From the NCBI RefSeq assembly GCF_026626305.1, contig NZ_JAPNUE010000010.1, positions 1 to 64,000 on the forward strand: a DNA stretch of 64,000 bases. The letters run 5' to 3'. The translations under genes and the position numbers were made by a program. This DNA is from Frigidibacter sp. RF13. Its GTDB lineage: Bacteria > Pseudomonadota > Alphaproteobacteria > Rhodobacterales > Rhodobacteraceae. This document shows positions 1 to 9,295 of this stretch, piece after piece. Positions within the stretch are counted from its first letter, which is position 1; every line of letters begins with the position of its first letter. The notes below the pieces were generated by a model, which had not been told where the DNA came from, made no database searches, and saw only the letters and a list, made by a program, of their open reading frames with translations.

Positions 1-2
1 AA

Positions 3-65
3 AGCGAGGAGATGTCGCCCGAGGCTGCCGTCGACCGCGTGGCGCAGATCTACGCAGGGCGCTGA
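3..65 (+). CDS. C-terminal end of an unidentified protein (5' truncated)
   Basis: The window opens inside a reading frame that gives the last 20 residues of a protein, ending AAVDRVAQIYAGR, before a TGA stop. A strong hairpin terminator follows about 55 bases later, which supports a real gene end. The piece is too short to identify. A helical, charged tail like this is common at the end of ABC-transporter solute-binding proteins, but that is only a guess. Confidence 0.5.
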   Translation, partial: SEEMSPEAAVDRVAQIYAGR

Positions 66-80
66 GACCGGGACGGGGGG

Positions 81-108
81 GGGCTCTGCCCCCGCACCCC
101 CGAGGTAT
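81..108. repeat. Short intergenic repeat, copy 1
   Basis: The stretch GGGCTCTGCCCCCG followed by CACCCCCGAGGTAT closely resembles a second stretch at 57209-57240 in another intergenic space (GGGCTCTGCCCTCCCGG then ACCCTCCCGGAGTAT). Both lie just downstream of a stop codon and next to a strong hairpin. This looks like a dispersed extragenic element of the genome. Only two copies fall in this window. Confidence 0.45.
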
Positions 109-120
109 CTGAGCCAAGAT

Positions 121-150
121 GAAAGGGCGTCCGGTTCGGGCGCCCTTTTC
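121..150 (+). terminator. Rho-independent terminator between convergent genes
   Basis: A near-perfect 12-bp stem (AAAGGGCG-T-CCG against CGG-G-CGCCCTTT, with one G.T pair) closes a GTT loop and ends in TTTT. It follows the truncated upstream gene and overlaps the stop codon of the converging thiQ gene, so it probably serves both directions. Confidence 0.8.
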
Positions 151-844
151 ACGTTCCGAGATAGGCGGCGAGGGCGGGGGGCGGCGCGGCGAAGAGGGTC
201 GCCGTGCCCTCGGGCGGATGGGCCAGGCCATCGGCGACGAGGATGGTCTGGTGGGCGATCCGGTGCGCGTCTTTCGGATCGTGGCTGACCATCAGCACCG
301 TTGTTGCGGTTTCGCCCGCGATTTCGGCGACGAGGTCGAGCATCTCGGCCTTTAGTGCCGGGCCGAGGGCGGCGAACGGCTCGTCGAGGAGGAGGAGCGG
401 CCGGGCACGCAGCAACGCGCGGGCAAGGGCGGCGCGGCTTTGCTGGCCGCCGGAAAGGGTGCCGGGCTTGCGGGGGCCAAGGCCGGAGAGGCCCACCCGG
501 TCAAGCGCGGTCGCGACGCGCGCGCGATCCTCGGTGGAGAGGCGCAGATTGGGGCGCAGGCCCAGCCCGAGATTGTCGGCGATGGTGAGATGGGGAAAAA
601 GATTCTGGTCCTGAAAGAGGATCGACACCGGGCGCGCGCCGGGGGCAAGCGGCGCGAGGTCCCGGCCCTGCCACAGGATGCGGCCCGAGCCGGGCGGGAA
701 GAAGCCTGCGATTGCCGAGAGGAGCGTTGATTTTCCGGCGCCGGAAGGGCCGATGATGGCGGTGATGCCGCCCGCGGGGAGGGTGAAATCGGCACTCAGG
801 CGGAAGTCATCTTGTGCGAGTTCCAGTTTCTCAAAGGTCAGCAT
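149..844 (-). CDS. thiQ: Thiamine ABC transporter ATP-binding protein ThiQ
   Basis: This is the cytoplasmic ATPase of a thiamine/TPP importer, about 231 aa, close to the usual ThiQ length. Walker A is GPSGAGKST (near residues 33-41), the ABC signature is LSGGQQSR, Walker B is LLLLDEPF, and the H-loop is SHDPKDA. The start at 844 (MLTFEKLEL) was chosen because upstream residues are low-complexity Arg/Ser; it gives a 14-base overlap with thiP, indicating translational coupling. The D-loop reads AALGP where most ABC ATPases have SALDP, so the usual Asp is Gly. It is the last gene of a minus-strand operon controlled by the TPP riboswitch at 4428-4520. Confidence 0.9.
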   Translation of the reverse strand: MLTFEKLELAQDDFRLSADFTLPAGGITAIIGPSGAGKSTLLSAIAGFFPPGSGRILWQGRDLAPLAPGARPVSILFQDQNLFPHLTIADNLGLGLRPNLRLSTEDRARVATALDRVGLSGLGPRKPGTLSGGQQSRAALARALLRARPLLLLDEPFAALGPALKAEMLDLVAEIAGETATTVLMVSHDPKDAHRIAHQTILVADGLAHPPEGTATLFAAPPPALAAYLGT

Positions 845-2399
845 CGCGATCCCCCAGACGGTCGAAGAGGCGGAAGAGCCCGAAGGCGATGAGCACGAGC
901 AGGATCGCCGCACCCGCCGCCTGATCGGTGCGGTAGGCGCCCGCGAGCACATAGACCTGCATCGGCAGCGTCGCATGCCCCGGATCGGCGAAAAGCGCCA
1001 CGACCCCCAGATCGCCCGCCGACAAGGCCGCCGCCAGCCCGCCCGCGAAAGCGAGCGGCCGGCGCAGTCGCGGCAGAGCGACGCGCCGGGCCCAGTGGGC
1101 GCCGGTCACGCCGAGGCTTGCCGACAGCCGGTCGTAATCGGCGCGAAGGACAGCGAGACCGGGGAGAAGGACACGCAGGCAGAAGGGCATGGCCATCACA
1201 GCATTGACCAGCACCACCACCGGCAGGGCAAGCGCGATCGGGTCGGTGAAAGTTCGCAGAATGAGGAACAGGCCGGTGCCGACGACAAGCGGCGAGGCCG
1301 TCATCGCCAGCATCACCGCAGCGTCCGTCAGTCGCGCGGCGCGGGTGGAAAGACTGGTGATCAGGAACCCGGTCGCGACGGCCAGCGAGACGGCAATGAG
1401 CGCCGCGGCCATCGCGATGATCACAGTCCGGCCGGCGGCCATCCAGACGCTGCGCGGCAGGTCGGTGATCCAGGGCAGGCCCGAGGCCAGAACAGCCAGC
1501 ATCGGTGTGGCGATGAAGAGGCCGGTTGCCGCCAAAAGCGTCGCGTCGAAGATCTGCAGGCTGCGCGATGTCCGGTCCCAGCGGTCGGCAATCCGGCCAA
1601 GCCCCGCGCCGAAGGCGGCGGGCCGCGCAACAGCAAGGCTGAGGCCTGCCGCCGCGAGCGAGAGTGCCATCTGCAGGCTCGCGAGCGCCGCCGCATGGCC
1701 GAGGTCGAACTCCAGCCGGAAGGCCTGATAGATCGCCAGCTCCAGCGTGGTGGCGCGCGGGCCGCCGCCCATCACCAGAATGACGGTGAAGCTTGTGAGG
1801 CAGACGAGGAAAATCGCGAGCGTCACGCCCGGCAGCACGGCGCGCAGCATCGGCCGTTCGATATGGCGCCAGACGTCGCGCGGGCCGAAATCCAGCGCTG
1901 CGGCCAGGCGGAAACGCTCGGAGGGCACCGAGGCCCAGCCGTTCAGCAAAAGCCTGACCGCGAAGGGCAGGTTGAGGAAGACATGGGCAAGGAGGATGCC
2001 GTCGAGGCCGTAGAGGCTGACTTTCGGCAGGCCCAGAAGGGCGAGGCCCGCGTTCAGCCAGCCCGCGCGCCCGAAGATCGCCAGAAGCCCCATCACCGCC
2101 ACGATCACCGGCAGGATGAATGGGGCGCCGAGCGCAACGATCACCAGATGCCGCCCGGGGAAGTGCCGCCGTGCCAGCGCGCGGGCGACCGGCACGGCGA
2201 GGCCCGCGGAGAGAAGGGCCGAGAGGCCTGCCTGCATCACGGTGAAGCGCGCTGCCGCCCAGTCGGCCGTCGTGATACCCGACAAGGCCCCGGCGCGCGC
2301 AATGACGGCGCCGAAGGCGCCGAGGACCAGAGCCATCACGAGGCCGAGCGCGAGCGCGCCCGGCCAGCGCGGCACTATTTCGAAAGCGCCGCGCGCCAT
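831..2399 (-). CDS. thiP: Thiamine ABC transporter permease ThiP
   Basis: This 522-aa polytopic inner-membrane protein has the two-half organisation of ThiP/FbpB-type permeases, with hydrophobic segments from residue 13 onward. Each half carries a binding-protein-dependent permease motif: one before LNLPFAVRLLLNGW and one before NAVMAMPFCLRVL. It forms the thiamine channel with ThiQ as motor and ThiB as periplasmic receptor. It overlaps the thiB stop region by 25 bases and thiQ by 14 bases, so the three are co-translated. Length and placement match known thiBPQ operons. Confidence 0.9.
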   Translation of the reverse strand: MARGAFEIVPRWPGALALGLVMALVLGAFGAVIARAGALSGITTADWAAARFTVMQAGLSALLSAGLAVPVARALARRHFPGRHLVIVALGAPFILPVIVAVMGLLAIFGRAGWLNAGLALLGLPKVSLYGLDGILLAHVFLNLPFAVRLLLNGWASVPSERFRLAAALDFGPRDVWRHIERPMLRAVLPGVTLAIFLVCLTSFTVILVMGGGPRATTLELAIYQAFRLEFDLGHAAALASLQMALSLAAAGLSLAVARPAAFGAGLGRIADRWDRTSRSLQIFDATLLAATGLFIATPMLAVLASGLPWITDLPRSVWMAAGRTVIIAMAAALIAVSLAVATGFLITSLSTRAARLTDAAVMLAMTASPLVVGTGLFLILRTFTDPIALALPVVVLVNAVMAMPFCLRVLLPGLAVLRADYDRLSASLGVTGAHWARRVALPRLRRPLAFAGGLAAALSAGDLGVVALFADPGHATLPMQVYVLAGAYRTDQAAGAAILLVLIAFGLFRLFDRLGDRDADL

Positions 2400-3382
2400 T
2401 CCTCGGTCGCCGCCTCCCGCATCTGGGCCGCCTCGGCGGCGGGAAGAAGAAGTGCCTTGTCAGGCGTCACCAGCCCGGAGAATTCGGCAGGCAGGCCGCC
2501 CTCAAGCGCCACCGCCGGATACATCCAGTTGGTTTCGGGGATAATGCTCTGGAAGGCCGGGCCGGTCATGAAGCTGAGGAATTCATCGGCCAGTGCCGGC
2601 TGATCAGTGGCAGCGACCTTGGCCGCCACCTCGATCTGCAGATAGTGGCCTTCATCGAATGCCGCCGCCGCCTTGGTGTCGTCCTTCTCGGCGAAGATAT
2701 GATAGGCGGGCGAGGTGGTGTAGGACAGGACCATATCGGCCTCGCCCGACAGGAAGAGGCCATAAGCCTCGGACCAGCCCGGCGTCACGGTGACGATATT
2801 GTCGGCGAGCGCCGTCCAGACCTCTCCCGCGCGGTCGCCATAGGCGGCTTTGACCCACATCAGAAGGCCAAGCCCCGGCGAGGATGAACGCGGGTCCTGG
2901 ATCGCGATCTTCACGTTGGAGGCGGCGAGCGCCTCGAAATTCGCGGGCGGTTCGGTGAGTTTGGTCTTGTCATAGACAAAGGCGAAATAGCCCCAGTCGA
3001 AGGGCACGAAGACCGGATCGTTCCAGGCGACCGGCAGGTCGAGGACGGTGCCGGTCAGGCTGTGGGCCGAAAAAAGGCCGCTCGCCTCTGCCTGTGCGGT
3101 CAGGTTGGTGTCGAGCCCGAGGACCACATCGGCCTTGGTGTCCTTGCCTTCCAGCAGAACGCGCGACAGAAGCGCGCCAGCGTCGCCGGGTGCCACATAT
3201 TGCAGGTCGCAGCCGCATTCGGCCTCGAACGCCTTTTCGACCGCCGGGCCGGGCCCCCATTCAGAGGCGAAACTGTCGTAGGTATAGACGGTGAGCACCG
3301 GCTTTTCGTCGGCCAAAGCGGGCAGGGCGAGAAGCGGCAGCAGGGTGCAGGCGGCAAGATTTCGTGTGAAAGTCATCGTCAT
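2375..3382 (-). CDS. thiB: Thiamine-binding periplasmic protein ThiB (canonical copy)
   Basis: This is the periplasmic receptor for thiamine and its phosphates, 335 aa with a signal peptide ending LPALA. It keeps stretches I know from E. coli ThiB: VYTYDSFASEWGPGP, VLGLDTNL, VPFDWGYFAFVYDK, QDPRSSSPGLGLL, GWSEAYGLFL, SYTTSPAYH and NWMYP. The start at 3382 forms an ATGA overlap with the stop of the upstream paralogue; a second ATG lies six bases inside. The neighbouring gene is a tandem paralogue, and this copy is the one with the conserved ligand pocket. Confidence 0.92.
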   Translation of the reverse strand: MTMTFTRNLAACTLLPLLALPALADEKPVLTVYTYDSFASEWGPGPAVEKAFEAECGCDLQYVAPGDAGALLSRVLLEGKDTKADVVLGLDTNLTAQAEASGLFSAHSLTGTVLDLPVAWNDPVFVPFDWGYFAFVYDKTKLTEPPANFEALAASNVKIAIQDPRSSSPGLGLLMWVKAAYGDRAGEVWTALADNIVTVTPGWSEAYGLFLSGEADMVLSYTTSPAYHIFAEKDDTKAAAAFDEGHYLQIEVAAKVAATDQPALADEFLSFMTGPAFQSIIPETNWMYPAVALEGGLPAEFSGLVTPDKALLLPAAEAAQMREAATEEWRAALSK

Positions 3383-4374
3383 TCGCTCATGATGGAAAGC
3401 CATTCGTCGATCACGGGGCCCCGGATCATTTCGGCTTCGGTTTCGGTCAGGAACAGGGTCTTCTCGGGCCGGGCGAGGGCCGCGAATTCGGGCGGCAGGC
3501 CACCCTCGGTCATCCGCGCAGGGTAGGACCAGTTGGCGGTCGCGATCATGCCCTGGAAATCGTCGGAGAGGACATAATCGAGGAAAGCATCGGCCAGCGC
3601 GGGCTGATCGGTGGTGCCGGTCTTGGCCACCAGTTCGGCGGTGAAATAGTGCCCTTCCGGAAAGATCAGGGCGGCCTTGGTCAGGTCATGCTCGGCGATG
3701 ATGTGATAGGCGGGCGAGGTGATGTAGGACAGAACCATGTCCGCCTCGCCAGAGGTGAAGAGCCCATAGGCCTCCGACCAGCCGGGCGTCACGGTCAGGA
3801 CCTTTGGCTTCAGCGCGCGCCAGGCATCGCCCGAGGTGTCGCCATAGACGGCCTTGACCCAGAGCAGGAGCGCCAGGCCCGAGGGCGAACTGCGCGGGTC
3901 CTGAATCACGATCTTCAGGTCGTCGGGCGCCGTCAGAAACGCGGCGAAACTGGCAGGCGGTGTGGCAAGGCGGTTCTTGTCATAGATGAAGGCCGCCTCG
4001 CCCCAGTTGAAGGGTACGAAGACCGGATCGGTCCAGGCGATGGGCAGGGTCAGGGTGGAGAGGTCCTTGCCATGGTCGGCCAAGAGGCCGGTCGCCCGCG
4101 CCGCCGCCGTCTGGTCGGTCGTCAGGCCGATGACCACATCGGCGGGCGTCGTGTCGCCCTCAAGTCGCAGGCGTGTCAGCAGGTCGCCGGTGCGGAATTG
4201 CAGATCGCAGCCGCAGCGGCCCTCGAAGCCTTTCTCGATCTGCGGCCCCGGCCCCCATTCGGAAGCAAAATAATCCGGCGCATAGACAATCAGTTCGGGC
4301 TTGCCCTCGGCCAGCGCGCTGCTGGCCATAAGGCTACCCGCGATCATCAGGGCCGGAGACAGGATAGGTCTCAT
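3379..4374 (-). CDS. Second ThiB-like periplasmic binding protein (divergent paralogue)
   Basis: This 331-aa secreted protein (signal peptide ending SSALA) is a tandem paralogue of the downstream thiB. Shared stretches include FASEWGPGP, CGCDLQ, QDPRSS, TVTPGWSEAYGLF and SPAYHI. Several stretches that match E. coli ThiB in the other copy are altered here: YTYDSF becomes YAPDYF, GLDTN becomes GLTTD, FDWGYFAF becomes FNWGEAAF, SYTT becomes SYIT and NWMYP becomes NWSYP. A strong Shine-Dalgarno (GGAGGACGAGAG) precedes the ATG at 4374. It is the first gene after the riboswitch. It may bind another thiamine-related ligand such as a degradation product or phosphate ester; that is inference. Confidence 0.8.
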   Translation of the reverse strand: MRPILSPALMIAGSLMASSALAEGKPELIVYAPDYFASEWGPGPQIEKGFEGRCGCDLQFRTGDLLTRLRLEGDTTPADVVIGLTTDQTAAARATGLLADHGKDLSTLTLPIAWTDPVFVPFNWGEAAFIYDKNRLATPPASFAAFLTAPDDLKIVIQDPRSSPSGLALLLWVKAVYGDTSGDAWRALKPKVLTVTPGWSEAYGLFTSGEADMVLSYITSPAYHIIAEHDLTKAALIFPEGHYFTAELVAKTGTTDQPALADAFLDYVLSDDFQGMIATANWSYPARMTEGGLPPEFAALARPEKTLFLTETEAEMIRGPVIDEWLSIMSE

Positions 4375-4427
4375 CTCTCGTCCTCCAATGGTCAGGCGGG
4401 CGGAGATGGGGGCGATCACGTGGATCC

Positions 4428-4520
4428 TACCTTCCCTCCGCCGGTCTTAACCGGTTCAGGTTCAACGGGTCCGCTTGCGCATCTCAGCTTCGCCTGTCCG
4501 GCGGAGCACCCCGAGGTGAG
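4428..4520 (-). promoter_or_regulatory. TPP riboswitch (THI element)
   Basis: Read on the minus strand, this leader has the conserved THI-box parts in order: CACCTCGGGGTGC, the pyrimidine-sensing CTGAGA (4482-4487), then ACCCGTTGAACCTGAACCGG, and GGCGGAGGGAAGGTAG closing helix P1 (CACCT with AGGTAG). It ends about 54 bases before the thiB-like start at 4374. No obvious terminator follows, so translational control is more likely than attenuation. It should switch the thiB-thiB-thiP-thiQ operon off when TPP is plentiful. Confidence 0.92.
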
Positions 4521-4635
4521 GTGCACCATAGCGGCGCGCGGCGCGACCGCAACCGGAATATGCAGCGCCTGCGCTTGCGGGTTGACCCTGGATCGTTCTG
4601 TGCGGCAGTATTTGATCAAATTCAGAGAGGTGCCC

Positions 4636-5088
4636 ATGTCCTTCCATGTTCAGATCGCCACCGCGGCAGATGCTCAACTTGTCGGCGAGCTCGTCGCTCG
4701 GCTGATCGAGGAGCTTTCGGGGGGCGAGAAGGTGGATCGCGAAGCAATGACCGCGACGGCGCTTTCGTTACTGGCTGCGAATTCTGTTATTGGGCTTGTG
4801 GCTATGGAGGGTGGCCAAGCGCTGGGACTGCTGATGCTGAACGAATGCGCGGCGATCTATGCGGGCGGGCGGTTCGGCGAGATTACAGAGCTATATGTCA
4901 TGCCGGAGCGACGTTCGTCGGGTGTCGCGGCGCGACTGGTGACGGCGGCGGCCGATCTCGGCCGCGACCGGGGCTGGAAGCGGATCGAGGTTGGCGCGCC
5001 GGAACTGCCCGCCTGGGCGCGGACCAAGGCCTTCTACGAACGCGAGGGGTTCACCGAGGTCGGGCCACGGCTGAAGCGGATGCTGTAG
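4636..5088 (+). CDS. GNAT-family N-acetyltransferase
   Basis: This 150-aa protein fits a single GNAT domain. The acetyl-CoA binding region is visible as ITELYVMPERRSSGVAARLV (near residues 87-106), with the R-x-x-G-x-A/G loop, and a C-terminal ARTKAFYEREGFTEVG motif typical of the family. The ATG at 4636 follows an AGAGAGG ribosome binding site. The acceptor substrate cannot be read from the sequence. It is divergent from the thiamine operon and stands alone before aroC. Confidence 0.8.
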   Translation: MSFHVQIATAADAQLVGELVARLIEELSGGEKVDREAMTATALSLLAANSVIGLVAMEGGQALGLLMLNECAAIYAGGRFGEITELYVMPERRSSGVAARLVTAAADLGRDRGWKRIEVGAPELPAWARTKAFYEREGFTEVGPRLKRML

Positions 5089-5238
5089 CCCTCGCGCGAG
5101 GAGTGACGAAGTCATCGACGAGCCGCTCCGCAAGACAGGGCTCCTCGGGCGCCTTCGGCTTCTCGTCGAATGGGCCTTTCGCTGCTTGAGTGAGGGGCCA
5201 CGCTCCTTTATGCCGCTTTCCAAGGACAGGAGAAGCCC

Positions 5239-6339
5239 ATGAGCCTCAACACCTTCGGTCATCTCTTCCGCGTCACCACCTGGGGCGAAAGCCACGGGCC
5301 CGCGCTGGGCGCGACGGTCGATGGCTGCCCGCCGGGGGTCGAGCTGGCCGAGCCGATGATCCAGCACTGGCTCGACCGCCGCAAACCCGGCCAGAACAAA
5401 TATACGACCCAGCGGCGCGAGCCCGACGAAGTCAGAATCCTTTCCGGCGTCTACGAAGGCCGCACCACCGGCACGCCGATCCAGCTGATGATCGAGAATA
5501 CCGACCAGCGCTCGAAGGATTACGGCGACATCGCCGCAAGCTTCCGGCCCGGTCATGCCGACATCACCTACTGGCAGAAATACGGCATCCGCGACCCGCG
5601 CGGCGGCGGCCGGTCTTCGGCGCGCGAAACCGCGGCACGGGTGGCGGCGGGCGGCGTGGCGCGCGAGGTGCTGAAGCGATTGGCGCCGGGGGTCGAGATC
5701 CAGGGCTATATGGTGCAGATGGGGCGCCTGAAGGCTGACCGCGACCGGTTCGACATGGCCGAGATCGAACAGAATCCGTTTTGGTGCCCCGACGCCAGCG
5801 CGGCCGCGATCTGGGCTGCGCATCTTGATGAGCTGCGCAAGGATGGCAATTCCGTCGGCGCCGTCGTCGAAGTGGTGGCCCGCAATGTACCGCCGGGCTT
5901 GGGCGCGCCGATCTATGGCAAACTCGACGCCGATCTTGCGTCGGCGATGATGTCGATCAACGCGGTCAAGGGCGTCGAGATCGGCGCGGGTATGGCGGCG
6001 GCGGAACTGACCGGGGTCGAGAATGCCGACGAGATACGGATGGGGGGAGAGGGCCATAGCTTCCAGTCGAACCATGCGGGCGGTATCCTTGGCGGTATCT
6101 CGACCGGGCAGGATGTGACCTGCCGCTTCGCCGTCAAGCCCACCTCCTCGATCCTCACCCCGCGCCGTACGGTAACGCGCGGCGGCGAGGAGACCGACCT
6201 TATCACCAAGGGGCGGCACGACCCCTGCGTCGGCATCCGCGCCGTGCCGGTGGGCGAGGCGATGATGGCCTGTGTGATCCTCGACCATATCCTGCTCGAC
6301 CGCGCCCAGACCGGCGGCGAACGCGGCAGGATCGGCTAA
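5239..6339 (+). CDS. aroC: Chorismate synthase
   Basis: This enzyme converts 5-enolpyruvylshikimate-3-phosphate to chorismate with reduced FMN, the last shikimate step. Family signatures are [19 protein letters not shown] at the N-terminus, [19 protein letters not shown] in the middle (FMN/substrate loop) and AVKPTSSI near the C-terminus. At 366 aa it has the usual bacterial length. AGGACAGGAG precedes the ATG. aroA, catalysing the preceding step, follows after a short leader, so the last two shikimate steps are adjacent. Confidence 0.96.
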   Translation: MSLNTFGHLFRVTTWGESHGPALGATVDGCPPGVELAEPMIQHWLDRRKPGQNKYTTQRREPDEVRILSGVYEGRTTGTPIQLMIENTDQRSKDYGDIAASFRPGHADITYWQKYGIRDPRGGGRSSARETAARVAAGGVAREVLKRLAPGVEIQGYMVQMGRLKADRDRFDMAEIEQNPFWCPDASAAAIWAAHLDELRKDGNSVGAVVEVVARNVPPGLGAPIYGKLDADLASAMMSINAVKGVEIGAGMAAAELTGVENADEIRMGGEGHSFQSNHAGGILGGISTGQDVTCRFAVKPTSSILTPRRTVTRGGEETDLITKGRHDPCVGIRAVPVGEAMMACVILDHILLDRAQTGGERGRIG

Positions 6340-6346
6340 GAACTAG

Positions 6347-8282
<1,936 letters not shown>

Positions 8283-8286
<4 letters not shown>

Positions 8287-8873
8287 TATTCACCGTGGCC
8301 ATCGACGGGCCGGCGGCGGCGGGCAAGGGCACGATCGGGCGGGCCATCGCGCGGGAGTTTGGCTTTGCCCATCTCGATACCGGGCTTCTTTACCGTGCCG
8401 TCGGCATGAAGGGTGGCGATCCGGTCGCCGCCGCGCGGTCGCTGAACGAGGAAGATATGGCGCGCGACGACCTTCGCACGCTTGCGGCCGGGCAGGCGGC
8501 AAGCCGCGTGGCGGTTCTGCCCGAAGTCCGCGCGGCGCTCGTCGCCTATCAGCGCGCCTTCGCGCGCCGCGAAGGCGGCGCGGTGCTGGACGGGCGCGAC
8601 ATCGGCACTGTCATCTGCCCAGGGGCTGAGGTTAAACTCTTCGTCACCGCGAGCGCCGAGGTGCGCGCCCATCGTCGCTGGCTGGAGGTGGGCGGCGACG
8701 AGGCCAAGGTGCTCGCCGAGGTGCGTGAACGCGACGAGCGCGACCGGAACCGTACAGCCTCCCCCATGGTGGCGGCCGTCGACGCGGTGACGTTCGACAC
8801 GTCCGACATGAAGATTGACGAGGCGGTCGAGCGGGCCTGCGCCCTCGTCCGGGGGCGACTGAAAGACCTGTGA
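8283..8873 (+). CDS. cmk: Cytidylate kinase
   Basis: This 196-aa enzyme phosphorylates CMP and dCMP using ATP. The P-loop is [12 protein letters not shown] at residues 8-19, followed by [14 protein letters not shown], the family nucleotide-monophosphate site, and later [17 protein letters not shown] and RDERDRNR. It is slightly shorter than the E. coli enzyme, as is common in alphaproteobacteria. The ATG at 8283 overlaps the stop of the upstream membrane gene, so it belongs to the aroA operon, an arrangement common in this group. Confidence 0.94.
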
Positions 8874-9295
8874 GCGCTAACCCGGCGCAGATAAGAATCG
8901 GTCAGGCGGCCGTCGCGACGGGGCAGCACTGAACATGTGCGGAGACCCGCCCCGGGCGCCCTTGAAGGCGCAAATTTCGGCGGAGCTTCGCTTGAAACCC
9001 CTTGTTTTCCCGGCTGCGCGGATCGGCCGTTCTTCGGGCGCCATCTTGGTGACCCGTTCTCGCCACAATCCTGTGCTTTCAAATCGTTAACTGTCTGCCT
9101 GATCGGGTGGTGACCGGCGCCGAATACGCAACAGTTGGCGAGACTGCTCGCAAGCGACCCAGGCGCGGAACCCGCGCCACGGTCAGGGAGCAAGCGGTGC
9201 GCGGAAGGGGCCGGTTCCGATCGGGTGTGATGTTGGGTTGATCGCCGGGGCCTTGGCCCTGCGGCGTTGGGTAGGAAGAAGGGGCATACGCTCAG
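8874..9295. other. Intergenic region of 422 bases
   Basis: No convincing coding frame lies here. A small perfect hairpin (GGCGCGG, loop AAC, CCGCGCC) spans 9162-9178. The promoter for the GTPase module must lie in this stretch or further upstream, but I could not assign -35 and -10 boxes with confidence. The segment before the next start is purine-rich (GGAAGAAGGGG), supplying the ribosome binding site. Confidence 0.5.

Noticed and set aside
678..2603. A 641-codon plus-strand frame opposite thiP
   Set aside because: It is composed largely of Arg, Gln, Glu and His, has no domain, and lies opposite a typical permease.
4610..4621. ATTTGATCAAAT palindrome before the GNAT gene as an FNR box
   Set aside because: The half-sites TTGAT and ATCAA overlap with no four-base spacer, and the site lies just 15 bases before the ATG.
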